A stretch of DNA of 36,361 nt, from the IMG/VR virus record IMGVR_UViG_3300013094_000138, positions 1 to 36,361 of that record; one strand, 5' to 3'. Source of the DNA: a virus. Of the stretch, positions 21,016 through 32,600 are shown one piece after another (position 1 is the first letter of the stretch; each line of letters opens with the position of its first letter). The notes under the pieces were generated by a model. It searched no databases, was not told the origin of the DNA, and worked only from the letters and a program-made list of their open reading frames with translations. The position numbers and the translations under genes are program-made.

Positions 21016-24000
21016 AATTTAATAATAAAAAGTTCATAGCTAGCGGACTTCCATCAATGCCGCCTACAAAATACATTTTGTTTGCTACTTTAATTTGCCC
21101 GCCTGTTGTGGTGCTAATAGTGTTGCCTGCAACATAAATTATACCAGCTGTTAGTGTATTTACAATCAAAGTGCCACCACCACCACCAATTTGGCTTGTA
21201 ATATATGATTTAATAGCTTTTTGAGTTGGTAAAATGTTGTCACTATTTGCTGTAAAGTAAGGATCGGTAGAAAAACTGCTAATCGTAGCACTATTTGTAC
21301 CTAAACTTACTGAACCAATTGTTAAACTGTTTAATCCAGATACATTAAATGCACTAGCATTTAGGGTAGTAACACCTGTAGCCTGTTGTACACTAAACAA
21401 ATTACCTACATTAAAATTACCGTCTTGGTCAGTACTTGTAAAGAATGTACGACCACCATTATTGCTTACAGTTTGATAATTGCTGTCAGGATTAATTAAC
21501 GGTATTCCTGGATAATTAGTATTAGAAAAATTACCAGTTCCAACATTTAAGAAATCATGTCCTGTTAATCGAACTTGGCTATATTTTAATCTAATTGAAA
21601 TAGCAGCTCCATTGATAGGAGCATTACTAGTTGTTAGACTTGGATTAATCTGGAAAGTTGCTGTGTAAGGATAAAGGCCACCACCTGTGCCAACTAAATT
21701 GTTAATCTGCACTAGTTTGTATACTGTGCTATTGTTGGCAAATATTACATTGGATCCTGCTGTAGGAACTGTATAAATTCCAGACACATTTACAATAGTA
21801 GATGGTTGATAGATATCAGCATAACCATTTGTAGTAACGCTTGCACTTGCTGTAGCATAGCTAGTGCCTCTATTAGTATAAGTTGGATTTGCTATGGCCC
21901 CAGTACCAGTTCTTACAGTCCATGTTGCTGAAACAGTTTGATTTGGATCCGTTATAGTCATAGTAGGAGCGCTAGCATATCCGCTACCTGGTTCCCAAAC
22001 TCTAAATGATGTTATAGTAGTAGAAGCTACTGCAGCTCTAGCTTGTGCTGTACAACCAGTAGTTATACTTGCAAAACTAGTGCTGTTGTATGGTAAAGTA
22101 ACCCATAAAGGTACACTATTAGGATTGCCAAATGCCAATACATTATTTCCGCCGACACTTAGTGGCATTGTTCTTGTTGTCCACAACAATCCATCTTCTG
22201 ATGTGGCTCCTACAGTAGTTGTATCGGCAGATGTTGCAAAGAATAAACCTTGACCGTAACGAACACGAGTCCAATTTTGAACTGTTGGTAAAGGAAATAC
22301 GCTAGCATACCATGTTATGCCATCAAAACTATAAGCTGTTGTAGTAGATTCACTTGCTACAGCTACAAATTTACCCTTACCAAATGTTACACTGTTCCAT
22401 GCTAAAGCGCTTGGCAATCCATTGCTTGCTGTCCATACTGATGCATTAGTAGAAGTACTGTATGCGCTGCTGGTAGTGCCTGTTGCTATGGCTACCCATG
22501 TGCCATTTCCATATGCAATACTGGTCCAATTTAAACTAGATGGTAGGCCACCAGAACTAGATGACCAGCTAGAACTAGGATTATTACTGTAAACTAAATT
22601 AGTTCCGCCATATTGAATGGCTGCAAAATAACCATTTCCGTATGCAACACTTGACCAATTTACACTAGCCCCAAGGGTACTGCCAGCACTCCATGTTACT
22701 CCGCCATTTGTACTGACTGCAGAATTATTAGATCCATTTTGTACAGCTACCCATGTAGTCGTTCCGCTAATTACTCCAGATGCAATACTGGTCCAATTAC
22801 TGGCTGCAGGCAAAGCGCCTCCAGCTGTCCATGTAGTACCATTAGTACTATATTGAGAAGTTGTTGCACCAGTTGCTATAGCAACATAATTACCGCCTTG
22901 ACCTTGTCCAGTATAGGTAAAATTATTAATAACACCACTATTTGTAGTTGTTGTTGTATTAGTAACAGTAATTGTGATATTATTAGTGCTAGTGCCTCCT
23001 AAACTTGTACCTGCTAAAGTCAATGTATCGCCAATTACATAATTTTGGCCACCGCTTACTAAAGTTACAACATAAGCAATACCTGTTCTTACTACAGAAA
23101 ATGTAGCTAGTGTACCAGTGCCACCTGTTGCGCTCACCGAACTATAAGTAGCATTTATATCGCCATATGCACAATCGATCCATGCAGCACTGGTTTGTGT
23201 ACCAGTAACAGTAGTAAACCCTGGACCAGTTAATAAACATCGAGGTTCGATGATATAAGTTGTAGTCGTATCTAAATTACTTGATATAGCAGTTCCTGGA
23301 AGAACATGGTCAAAGCCTGCTGCATATAATCCAATTGATACCGAACCGGTGCTGGTTACTGTAAGAGCGCTTGTAGCAGTATTAGTCGATCCCACACTGA
23401 GTATAGTGCTATTTGGCACCACTGCCATAGCATAGTATAATGTGGCAGGTGCTAAATTTGATCCTACAGTTGCTGCTAGATAGATAGGCATTCCGTTATA
23501 GATGCCAGCTGTACTACCTACAGTAAGTGTATTTTGTGTACCAGTTATTGTAGCACTTGACTGTGTTTGACTAACACTGATTGTATAATTTGAAGTACTA
23601 GTTGGTGTTCCTGATCCGCCTTGATTCAAACCATAAGTACCTAAACCGCCAGCTGTATAAAAACTAGTAGAGCCTGAAACAGCTCCAACTAGATTCTGAC
23701 TTATAGTGATTACGCCTGTATATATGTTAATTGCTGTCACATAAGTAGCGGCTGGCAGTCCAGAGATAGGAAGAATAAATTGTCCTGTCGAAACAGTATA
23801 TAATGATCCAACTGTAAAACTGGTTAAAGTCAAAGTATTTTGTCCGTTTGTGCCAGTTACTGTGCAAGTTGCTAAAGCAGTAGATCCTGTAGCATTTATC
23901 TGTCCAGTAATGTAAGTTCCAGCTGTTACACTACCACCCACTAGCAATCCGCCAATTGCAAGATTGCTTGCGGATACTGATGCTGATAACAATGTGCTCG

Positions 24001-27000
24001 ATATGTTAGTTACAGTACCAGCAGTTGGAGTAGATCCCCCAGTAACTGTGTAGGTAATGCTAGTTTGACTAACTATACTTTTCACTAACACACTTGTTGG
24101 ACTTCCGCCATACAGTGTACCAGAACCTGTAGTAGCAGTTAGTGGCATACCAACAATAAAACTACTAGTTGAACTCATGCCAGTGATTGTTGCTGTCCAA
24201 GGACCTGTACCGGTTATAGACCCTATAGTACCAGTGGTGCTCAGTGTTGTACTAGCTAAAGCTGAAGTACCAATTGATCCTGTTGTAATAGCTGTAATGT
24301 ATGTTCCTGCTGTAATTGCACCTGTGCTGGTTAAAATCATGCCAACATTGAATGTGTTAGTAATTGTACCAGTAGGAACAAAAGCGCCTGGAATATTTGG
24401 AATTCCTACTGCTAACAAAACACCAGTTGCACTGGCTGTGCCATTAGTTGTTGCTGTAATAGTTTGTGTACCAAAACTTTCTTTAGCTAATAATGCAAGT
24501 TTACTACCATTGTTATAATTTGCTATAAAGCCATATTGTCCCACACCAGTTCCACCTGTAAGATACAGTCGTAAACCTAAATATGCACTACTAACATTTA
24601 AGTCAGTGGCCGCAATTGTAAACTGAGCGTTTGTACCATTTTGTCCAGTATTTGCAGCCGTCATGTAATTCAAGCCACCTGTCAACCATCGAGTCTCAAA
24701 TACAGCATTGTCACGAAATTCATTAGCTACCGTAGTGGCACCATAACCGGTGCTACTGGCAAAAGCAAATGTTCCTGAATTGGCTTGACTACCTGCAGTT
24801 GCAAATTCTACTCGATAAATTTTGTTTAAAGCATCAGTGACCACGTTGGAAATAATAGGGCCAGTGTATCTGTTGTTAACTTGAGCTGTAATTGGTATTT
24901 CAGTTGCATCGTACCCTTCTGCAACTACTCCATAACTACCGTATGAGCTATTTCCATTTGTAGCTCGGATTTTACCACCAGCTTCTGCTAGATAACCGAT
25001 TTGATTATAATAACTGAATACACTAACACATTCGGTCAGTGACCCTGGTCCGTAGCACCATACACCGATACCATCACTTAATACTTGTGTAAAGTCATTA
25101 CAGACAATACTATGATTACCGCCCTGATGTAGTGTTCCATCAATTTTTAATCCGACACATCCTGTTCCAAAAGTTGTTACATTTTGAACATACGGACTTT
25201 TTCTAATAATCCATGCACTGGTATCTTGAGGACCTGTACCAGGGTCTAGACTAACATATGCTCCTGCAGTTGGTCGGCTTGTACCATAACTTGCAGAGTA
25301 AGCAGTGCCAGTTAGGCTGGCTGTTGATAATGTAATATATTTTCCTGAAAGTGCATTATCATACGAGCTAGACAATGTTAAAGTAGTTACAGTTAAAACT
25401 TGCCCAACATAATAAGTTGTAGCAGAAATACCGCCTCCACCTGTACCAGTAACTGTAAATGTATTTCCTACAGCTAAACCAGTTGTACTAGTAATTGTGG
25501 CCACACCGCCTGTACCGGATGTACCAAAAGTTCCTACTGCTGTTGCTGTAATATTTCCAGTAGCTGTCACTAATGGTATGCCTACTTTTCCAGTTAAACC
25601 GTACAAAGTCATATTTCTTATGCCTGAACCGTTTCTGGTATAGAACATATTGCCTGATACATACCCTGCTGTAATTGTTAAACTAGAACCAGTTAGAATA
25701 TTCATCGAAGGAGTTGTAGAATAAATGCTGTAAGTTCCAGTTAAACCAGGAATAAAGAAATATGCAGTGGTAGAAAATCCGGTAAAAGAATTGGTTAATT
25801 CATTACTAAGTGTCACTGTAGTTCCGTTGACAGCTGTAACAAATGTATTAGCAGGAATACCAGAAATAGCTGAACCATTTCCTGATATAAAATAACCTGG
25901 TTGAATATTAGAATTAGCTGAACTTAAAGTTATATTGTAAGATCCACTAGTACCATTAAATGTTTGACTTGTATTGCTGCTACCACTGGCGCCAGTCAGC
26001 TGAGATGTAATTTGAATAGGAGCAGTTATTATACCACCGCTGATAAAAGATCCTACTAAAAATTGTCCATAAGCTGTAAATGTAGTGCTTGTAGGGCTTG
26101 AAGTTGTAAAACTTATGTAAGAACCTGCCAACGCATTAGCATATGTGCTAGATAGTGTTAATGTGGTAGCTGTCAGCAATTGACCTACCCAGTAAACACC
26201 AGCAGAAAGGCCGCCGCCACCAGTGCCAGTTACAACAAATACATGTCCTGTATTCAGTCCTGCAGTAGTGGCTACAGTAACTACGCCACCAGAACTAGTG
26301 GTTCCATATGCGCCTGAAGTAGTTGCTGAAATAGTTTGACTTGTTAAAATATTATCAATACTGGTAATAGTCAGAGTAGTGTTGCTAATTGCCGCTCCTC
26401 CGGTAGATGATCCTGCTGTAGAGAAAGGTTGTACAACAACTCCTCTAAGTTCATCGCCGACTAACGCAGTATTTTCTGGCACTGTAATTGGTAAAATTTC
26501 ATTATAGGTGCCATTTTTAATAAAGATTGTACTAGTGACTCCTGAATTTGGTGCTGGAATCGCTGTTGTGCTTTGATTTGTTAGTGCTGTAGTAATTATA
26601 GACATTAACGAACTGACTAAAGTTGATGCGCCAGTTTCAGCTGTGTAATTTGCATCAATAACTTGGCTAATTACAGAACCTGCTATAGTTCCTCCACTAC
26701 TATAAGTTGCTGTATTTGAACTGGCAACCACCACACTGGTCTGACTTAGAGCAATAACTTTATAACTGCCATTATAACTACTAGGACTTACGCCTGAAAC
26801 AGTTATGGTTTCGCCAATTACAAATGGACTGTTTGTTTGTGAGGCAAATGTATAAGTTACTTCACCGTTGAGCCCGCTTGCACCAGTTATACCTAAGCTA
26901 GTTACTCCACCGCTACCGCCTGATGTGTTCTGATATATGGTTCCCGGAGCTGTATTTGCCAAAACATTGCTTGTTAACAAACTTGATAGTTTTGATAATG

Positions 27001-29644
27001 CCGCTATATAGAAGGATACTTGAGCTGCTATGTTTGCATTATAGTAGATATTTGTGCTGCCTTGTTGGAAAAATGCTAGCGCGGCAGCTACAGTCTGACT
27101 ATTACCGCCTCTAGAAATATCATATATTAAAGAATCTACAATGTATCCGGCATCTCTTTGAGTCTTATATTGATCATATGCAGACGATGGATTAAAAGGA
27201 GATACACTATTAGTTTTTTCGTAGATCATCCAATTATACATTTCTGCTACAGCCCAATTTTTGTTTTTGGTCAATAGGTAAGTTGCATTAGGATTTTGTA
27301 AGCCGTTAAACACCTGTTTAGCAGCATAAGCAATTGTTTTCCAAGGGCGATCTAATGTAGTACCATAACTAGGAGCAGGGCTATCCACTCCATTTGTATT
27401 ACTAACATAATATACATTATTGATTAAGCCAAAATATCCCCAGCTAGGTAAGCCTGATGAGTTAACTTTTAAAACTTGCCCTGTTGCGCCAATCGGTAAA
27501 CGAGTTGCACCTCCTGGGCCAAAATATGCTATATCACCTTGCGTGGTTAAAATACTAGTACTGGCTCCTGCAGCAATTAAGTTCCAATATGTGCCTGTTA
27601 AGTCATTTGCAGGACTATTACCTGATGCACCAGTGTGTGCTAAAATACAAATATAACTATTTGGTCCATATACGGTAATATCACCAGCAACATATAACGT
27701 TCCTGACGCCCAGGTTACTGCAAATCCACTAGTAGTAAAAGCAGATATAGCTCCAGTTGAAACAGTACTAACCGTGATGGTAATATCATTAAATGGACTA
27801 ATGCCTCCTAGGCTAGATCCTAAAATTTTAATTACATCTCCAGCTGTATAATTAGATCCGCTGGAAGTTTTTGTTACATTATAAACTGTACCTGAGGTTG
27901 TTACTGAGAACACAGCTCCTGCTGCAGATCCGTTAGTCACTGAAACATTTGTCGTACTCAAAGAACTAAATGATAGCCCTGGAGCATTAAAGCGAATACC
28001 GCTGTTTAATCTACTCCAATAGGTATTATTTGGAGGTCGATTACCAGTGCTAGAAGTGTGATCTACTAGCGCAACATAAGTATATCCGCCATTTCTAACA
28101 ACATTACCTACTTGATAACTTTGACTAGCTGACCAATCGCCTATTAATTTAAATCCAGTTGTAAACAACATCCAATTATTACTTGATATACTTCCAAATA
28201 CAGATGCTGATCCTAGAGGACCGTTTTCAATCAAGTATTGAATAGATGTACCTGTTGGTGTACCTGTAACTACATACTGTCCGTTATATGTAGAAGGTGT
28301 CATGCCTGTAACAGTTATAGTTTGTCCACTTTGAAAACTAGTACCGCCACTAGAAACGGTCAAAGTTACAACACTTGCAGTGCTAGTAGCACCAGTTATA
28401 GTCAATGTTGTTGGGCTAGCAGCATCAGTTGACGGAGTAACTCCAATATTGACACTGCCAGCTATATAGGTATAACCACCGTAAGCTACGATATCGCCTA
28501 CGGCATAAGTGGTAGAATTATTCCATGTGTTAAAATAAGTTAAACCTTCTACAAATCTTGACCAGTTACTTGCAACAAATGTGCTATAACTAGTATGTGG
28601 ATTTATACAAATAAAAGTATCACCACCATATACCACAACATCATTTATTTTGTATCTTACGCTGGCACTGTTCCAATTGCCGAGATAGTTAAATCCTTTA
28701 TGGAAATAGTCCCATTTAGATTGATCGTTTTCTAATCCTAATGTGGCAGTACTGGCGCTAATATGTGCTGTATTACAAACATAGACCAAACCACCATAAG
28801 TTACTACATCATTTATTTTATAATGTGTTGTTGGTAACCAAGCTGTTTGCCAATTAAATCCATCTGTAAATACAGTCCATTTAGATTGATCAGCTTCTAA
28901 ACCAAGTAGGCTATTACTAACAACCGAACCAGTAGTACCGGTATAATTGCCTACTAGGCTATAACTTACTGTGGTGTTTGTAACTGCAGTAATAGTATAT
29001 GAGCCATTAAATTGAGTAGTTGCAAAGCCTGATACTGTAATAGTCGATCCTACGGCGTAAGGAATTGCTGACTGAGCTGAAGCAAATGTTAAAGTCGCAG
29101 TTCCGGATCCGGCATTAGTAGTTGCTGAACTAATTGACAAAGTTTCTAATGTCGGTGTACTGGTATGTCCAGTATTACAAACATAAGTTTCAGCTCCATA
29201 TTTAACAACATCACCGACTTTATATCTAGTATTATATCCCCACGCACCTGTGTAATTGAAACTGGCAGCAAAAACAGTCCAATTAGATTGGTCAGCTTCT
29301 AATCCTGCTGTTGTTTCAGGACTTGCACCTGAACTTGCGCTGGCATTACTAGTATGTGCTGTATTACAAATATACACATAACCATTGTACTTGACTAAAT
29401 CATTTAAATTGTAAACAGTGTTTGTAGACCAGTTTCCAGTCCATGTCGAGCCATCGGCTACTTGGTTCCATTTAGAAGGTATTGCTGAAAAGTCAGTTCC
29501 GAATGCAGAAGAAGCTGTATGTCCTATAACACAAACATAAGTTTTTCCGCCATTTCTTACTACATCATCTTTAACATAAGCTGTACCAGTGGTCCAAGCG
29601 CCTTGCCATACAAATCGTAATCTTCCAAGTTTAAATTCTGCCAT
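21014..29644 (-). CDS. Giant modular tail fibre-like protein, 2876 residues
   Basis: Domain order: eight carbohydrate-binding-like repeats 'W...Y.vgDvV.YgG.tYvC...HTS' (residues 1 to ~695); a linker 'TTQGDIAYFGPGGATRLPIG' common in phage fibres; a helical part 'KNWAVAEMYNWMIYEKTNSV' with 'RGGNSQTVAAALAFFQQG'; a parallel beta-helix-like part starting 'KNGTYNEILPITVPENTALV' (~1038) and resuming 'RNGSGIRNMTLYG' (~1335) and 'AGAYVSLDPGTGPQDTSAWI' (~1460); large Ser/Thr/Gly insert modules (~1075-1330 and ~1720-2230); a BNR-type propeller-like part (~2250-2520); and a conserved end with 'TSTDQDGNFNVGNLFSVQQA' and 'ILPTQKAIKSYITSQIGGGG'. It is a paralogue of the 2012-residue gene upstream, about 860 residues longer through inserts. 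A perfect TATAAATA late promoter and AGGAA precede it. Host-glycan contact is likely. Confidence 0.8.
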   Translation of the reverse strand: MAEFKLGRLRFVWQGAWTTGTAYVKDDVVRNGGKTYVCVIGHTASSAFGTDFSAIPSKWNQVADGSTWTGNWSTNTVYNLNDLVKYNGYVYICNTAHTSNASASSGASPETTAGLEADQSNWTVFAASFNYTGAWGYNTRYKVGDVVKYGAETYVCNTGHTSTPTLETLSISSATTNAGSGTATLTFASAQSAIPYAVGSTITVSGFATTQFNGSYTITAVTNTTVSYSLVGNYTGTTGSVVSNSLLGLEADQSKWTVFTDGFNWQTAWLPTTHYKINDVVTYGGLVYVCNTAHISASTATLGLENDQSKWDYFHKGFNYLGNWNSASVRYKINDVVVYGGDTFICINPHTSYSTFVASNWSRFVEGLTYFNTWNNSTTYAVGDIVAYGGYTYIAGSVNIGVTPSTDAASPTTLTITGATSTASVVTLTVSSGGTSFQSGQTITVTGMTPSTYNGQYVVTGTPTGTSIQYLIENGPLGSASVFGSISSNNWMLFTTGFKLIGDWSASQSYQVGNVVRNGGYTYVALVDHTSSTGNRPPNNTYWSRLNSGIRFNAPGLSFSSLSTTNVSVTNGSAAGAVFSVTTSGTVYNVTKTSSGSNYTAGDVIKILGSSLGGISPFNDITITVSTVSTGAISAFTTSGFAVTWASGTLYVAGDITVYGPNSYICILAHTGASGNSPANDLTGTYWNLIAAGASTSILTTQGDIAYFGPGGATRLPIGATGQVLKVNSSGLPSWGYFGLINNVYYVSNTNGVDSPAPSYGTTLDRPWKTIAYAAKQVFNGLQNPNATYLLTKNKNWAVAEMYNWMIYEKTNSVSPFNPSSAYDQYKTQRDAGYIVDSLIYDISRGGNSQTVAAALAFFQQGSTNIYYNANIAAQVSFYIAALSKLSSLLTSNVLANTAPGTIYQNTSGGSGGVTSLGITGASGLNGEVTYTFASQTNSPFVIGETITVSGVSPSSYNGSYKVIALSQTSVVVASSNTATYSSGGTIAGSVISQVIDANYTAETGASTLVSSLMSIITTALTNQSTTAIPAPNSGVTSTIFIKNGTYNEILPITVPENTALVGDELRGVVVQPFSTAGSSTGGAAISNTTLTITSIDNILTSQTISATTSGAYGTTSSGGVVTVATTAGLNTGHVFVVTGTGGGGLSAGVYWVGQLLTATTLTLSSTYANALAGSYISFTTSSPTSTTFTAYGQFLVGSFISGGIITAPIQITSQLTGASGSSNTSQTFNGTSGSYNITLSSANSNIQPGYFISGNGSAISGIPANTFVTAVNGTTVTLSNELTNSFTGFSTTAYFFIPGLTGTYSIYSTTPSMNILTGSSLTITAGYVSGNMFYTRNGSGIRNMTLYGLTGKVGIPLVTATGNITATAVGTFGTSGTGGVATITSTTGLAVGNTFTVTGTGGGGISATTYYVGQVLTVTTLTLSSSYDNALSGKYITLSTASLTGTAYSASYGTSRPTAGAYVSLDPGTGPQDTSAWIIRKSPYVQNVTTFGTGCVGLKIDGTLHQGGNHSIVCNDFTQVLSDGIGVWCYGPGSLTECVSVFSYYNQIGYLAEAGGKIRATNGNSSYGSYGVVAEGYDATEIPITAQVNNRYTGPIISNVVTDALNKIYRVEFATAGSQANSGTFAFASSTGYGATTVANEFRDNAVFETRWLTGGLNYMTAANTGQNGTNAQFTIAATDLNVSSAYLGLRLYLTGGTGVGQYGFIANYNNGSKLALLAKESFGTQTITATTNGTASATGVLLAVGIPNIPGAFVPTGTITNTFNVGMILTSTGAITAGTYITAITTGSIGTSALASTTLSTTGTIGSITGTGPWTATITGMSSTSSFIVGMPLTATTGSGTLYGGSPTSVLVKSIVSQTSITYTVTGGSTPTAGTVTNISSTLLSASVSASNLAIGGLLVGGSVTAGTYITGQINATGSTALATCTVTGTNGQNTLTLTSFTVGSLYTVSTGQFILPISGLPAATYVTAINIYTGVITISQNLVGAVSGSTSFYTAGGLGTYGLNQGGSGTPTSTSNYTISVSQTQSSATITGTQNTLTVGSTAGIYNGMPIYLAATVGSNLAPATLYYAMAVVPNSTILSVGSTNTATSALTVTSTGSVSIGLYAAGFDHVLPGTAISSNLDTTTTYIIEPRCLLTGPGFTTVTGTQTSAAWIDCAYGDINATYSSVSATGGTGTLATFSVVRTGIAYVVTLVSGGQNYVIGDTLTLAGTSLGGTSTNNITITVTNTTTTTNSGVINNFTYTGQGQGGNYVAIATGATTSQYSTNGTTWTAGGALPAASNWTSIASGVISGTTTWVAVQNGSNNSAVSTNGGVTWSAGSTLGASVNWSSVAYGNGYFAAIQYGGTNLVYSNNPSSSWSSSSGGLPSSLNWTSIAYGNGTWVAIATGTTSSAYSTSTNASVWTASNGLPSALAWNSVTFGKGKFVAVASESTTTAYSFDGITWYASVFPLPTVQNWTRVRYGQGLFFATSADTTTVGATSEDGLLWTTRTMPLSVGGNNVLAFGNPNSVPLWVTLPYNSTSFASITTGCTAQARAAVASTTITSFRVWEPGSGYASAPTMTITDPNQTVSATWTVRTGTGAIANPTYTNRGTSYATASASVTTNGYADIYQPSTIVNVSGIYTVPTAGSNVIFANNSTVYKLVQINNLVGTGGGLYPYTATFQINPSLTTSNAPINGAAISIRLKYSQVRLTGHDFLNVGTGNFSNTNYPGIPLINPDSNYQTVSNNGGRTFFTSTDQDGNFNVGNLFSVQQATGVTTLNASAFNVSGLNSLTIGSVSLGTNSATISSFSTDPYFTANSDNILPTQKAIKSYITSQIGGGGGTLIVNTLTAGIIYVAGNTISTTTGGQIKVANKMYFVGGIDGSPLAMNFLLLN
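22085..22895 (-). repeat. BNR/Asp-box-like propeller repeats in the 2876-residue fibre
   Basis: Residues ~2250-2520 hold six to seven repeats of about 40 residues of the form 'W.SiayGnG.wvAia.....ayStdg.tW....LPs', for example 'WTSIAYGNGTWVAIATGTTS' and 'FVAVASESTTTAYSFDGITW'. The 'S-x-D/N-G-x-x-W' signature is that of Asp-box (BNR) and Ycf48-like propeller blades. A beta propeller is the expected fold. No sialidase catalytic set can be claimed from the sequence. Confidence 0.65.
27560..29630 (-). repeat. Eight carbohydrate-binding-like repeats at the N-terminus of the 2876-residue fibre
   Basis: Eight units share 'W....YkvgDvV.YgG.tYvC...HTs', for example 'AWGYNTRYKVGDVVKYGAET' and 'VWQGAWTTGTAYVKDDVVRN'. 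The Trp-Tyr-Asp-Val-Tyr pattern resembles CBM5/12 (chitin-binding type 3) modules. Extra beta modules are inserted after units 3 and 6, at about 28920-29150 and 28200-28420. Attachment to the virion is an alternative to sugar binding, because they are N-terminal. Confidence 0.65.
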
Positions 29645-29662
29645 TTTAATATTCCTATGATA

Positions 29663-29670
29663 TATTTATA
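29663..29670 (-). promoter_or_regulatory. Perfect T4-type late promoter TATAAATA
   Basis: TATAAATA read on the minus strand (29670 to 29663) is an exact match to the T4 late promoter. It lies in the 29-base gap between the two giant fibre genes, 18 bases before the ATG at 29644, with AGGAA between. It should give the 2876-residue gene its own late transcript. Confidence 0.7.
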
Positions 29671-29673
29671 TTC

Positions 29674-32600
29674 TTAACCGGTAGCTCCGCCACCACCACC
29701 AAAGCTGTTTGCGAAGTATGACATTGCAAGCATATTACCGTCTGTTCCGGTAGGGACGCCATTACCTTGTCCTGTAAAATTTATTTTATTTAAAACTCTA
29801 ATCTGAGTACCCGCAGTATTATAAATGACGGCTTGATTAATACCTTTGTTTCCAATGCCCACTAGGCCAGCAATTACTGTGCCAGCCGCGGCGTTAGCAC
29901 CTCCAGTACTTACAGCTCTAGCAATATAGCTTTTAATCGCTCTTTGGGTTGGAATTATTGCATCACTGTTTGCTATAAAATAGCTGTCTGTTGAGAACTG
30001 AGTTATGATAACGGCATTTTGGCCAACAGATACACCTCCTAAACTCAATGCCGTTACTCCGCTTAAATTAAATAAACTAGCACTAATCGTAACGATACCA
30101 GTGGCTTGTTGAACTCCAAATAAATTACCAACTTTAAAATTACCATCTTGATCTGTAGACATAACAAATACACGACCAGCATTATTATATTGTACTTGCT
30201 GATTTTGTAAGGCATTTTGAATTGGAACATTGGGATAATTGGTATTATTAAAATTACCTGTACCAATGTATAAAAAATCATGTCCAGTTAAACGAACTTG
30301 ACTATACTTCAAACGAATGGTTATAGTGGTTCCATGCAACGGAGTTTGAGCGTTGTCTAAATTTACACTTAATGTAAATTTATATGTTGTTCCTCCTAAA
30401 GGAACAATTGCTGTAATACTGTATTGAAAAACTATACCAGATATTACTAGATTAGCTCCCGGTGTAGGTTGAACCGTTATACCTTGTGCTATTAAAAATC
30501 CATCAGTACCTTGGTAGATATCTGCATAACCATTACCCGAAACTGTGACAACTGTGGTAGTTGTTTGATAATTTTGTCCTCTATTAACCCATGTAGGCTG
30601 ACATAAAACTCCTTTGCCTAATCTACAGACAATATTAGCATTAGATCCTCCATTGATTAACACATTGGGATCAGTAATAGTAATTGAAGGCACACTGGTG
30701 TAACCAGAACCAGGATCCCATATTTTTACTAGGGTAATTGCACTGCCAGTGACTACAATTCTACCCATTGCAGTAGCACCTGCAGATATATTTAATCCTA
30801 CACTAGAACCAGTAGTTGATACTGCTACCCAAGTAGGTGTCACATTTCCGCTGATAGCCGGATTTCCAAAAGCTAAACTAGTCCAATTTGCACTTGTCGA
30901 TACAGATCGAGATACCCAATTAATTCCGTCTTGACTAGTAGCGGCAGAACTACTGCTGTAGGCTATGGTCATAAATAGTCCCTGCCCATAAGACACTGCT
31001 GTCCATTGAGCTGTACTTGGCAGCCCGTTAGATGCAGACCAAGTTATCCCGTCGAGACTATAGGCAGAATACAAAGAAGAACTGCTCACCGCTACAAATC
31101 TGTTATTGCCGTAGGTTACTCCTACCCAATTGGCTGTATTGGGTAGCGTAGTAGCTGTCCAAGTAACACCATTATTTGTACTGTAAGCAGCTGTATTAGA
31201 TGTTCCGGTAGACACAGCAACAAATGTATTGGTTACTAAGCCGTATGCTACACTAGACCATTGTTGGCTGCTGGGTAAATTTCCTCCGCTTGTCCATGTG
31301 GTTCCATTGGTACTTACTGCGACAGAGTTTCCTGAACCTAAATATGCACTAGTTCCTATAGCAACAAAATAACCATTACCATAAGTTACACTATTCCATA
31401 CCGCACTAACTGGTAGCACAGCTGACGACCATGTTGATCCATTTGAACTGTAAGCAGCGGTTGTAGAGGCTCCGCCTAATCCTCCAGTAACTGCTACAAA
31501 TAGATTTGGGACAGAACCATAAGCTAGTGAAGTATAAGTTCCAACTGGCAATATAGATCCTGGACTCCAAGCTATTCCGTTTGAACTGTAAGCACTTAAT
31601 CCTGATCCGTCGATAGTTACAAATATTCCGTTACCGTATGCTGTACTAATCCATATACCGGCTGCTGGCAACACTGTTGAGTTTGGAACAAATGGAGGAT
31701 TAGAAAATTGTGGTCTCGGTTCGATACTGTATTGAGTTGTAGAATCTAATAAAGATGCTATCGGATATCCCGGAATAACATGATCCCAACCTGCTACACC
31801 TGAACTTTCTGTAAAAACTGTTATAGTTTTACTAGTTGTATTATAAGCATTTATATATCCATATTGTCCAACACCAGTTCCACTAACAATTATAATACGC
31901 ATGCCTTGATAGTTGGTAATAGTATTAGGATCATTCTGCGCAATTACAATTGTTGTTGTATTTCCGCCTTGAGCTTGATTTCCTGCTGTAATATATCCAG
32001 ATCCGCCAAGCCCTGCGCTTGCTCCAGTAAGATGCGCTTCAAATATAGCATTATCTCTAAACTCTGATACTACAACCGATGCTCCAGTACCAGCGCCGCT
32101 AAATGCTATACTGGCATTTGTATAAGTTTCTCCACAATTACTAAATTCTAATAAAAGAATTTTATTCTGTGCTTGCCCAGCAAATGCAGAAACAACTTGT
32201 GCTGGGTAATACTCATTGTTAACTGTACCTGTCAGAGGAACTTCTAAAATATCATATCCTTCTGCAACACTACCATATGTTCCGTAAGAATTATTACCAT
32301 TTGTCGCTCGAATTTTGCCACCTAATTCTGACAAATATCCTGCATGGTTGTAGTAGGTAAACACGCTAACACATTCAGTCAATGCGCCTGATCCAGTAGC
32401 CCATACACCGATACCATCACTTAACACTTGAGTAAAATCATTAGCAACAATAGATTTGTTTCCTCCAGCATGTAATGATCCATCAATTTTTAAACCCGCA
32501 CAACCAGAACCAAATGTAGTTACATTCTGTACATAAGGGCTTTTTCGAAAAATCCATGCACTAGTATCTTGAGGTCCAAAACCTGGATCTAAACTCACAT

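Noticed and set aside
24177-24518. Plus-strand open frame of 113 codons inside the giant fibre
   Set aside because: Antisense Val/Pro/Ile-rich shadow of Thr/Gly-rich beta modules, with no ribosome site.
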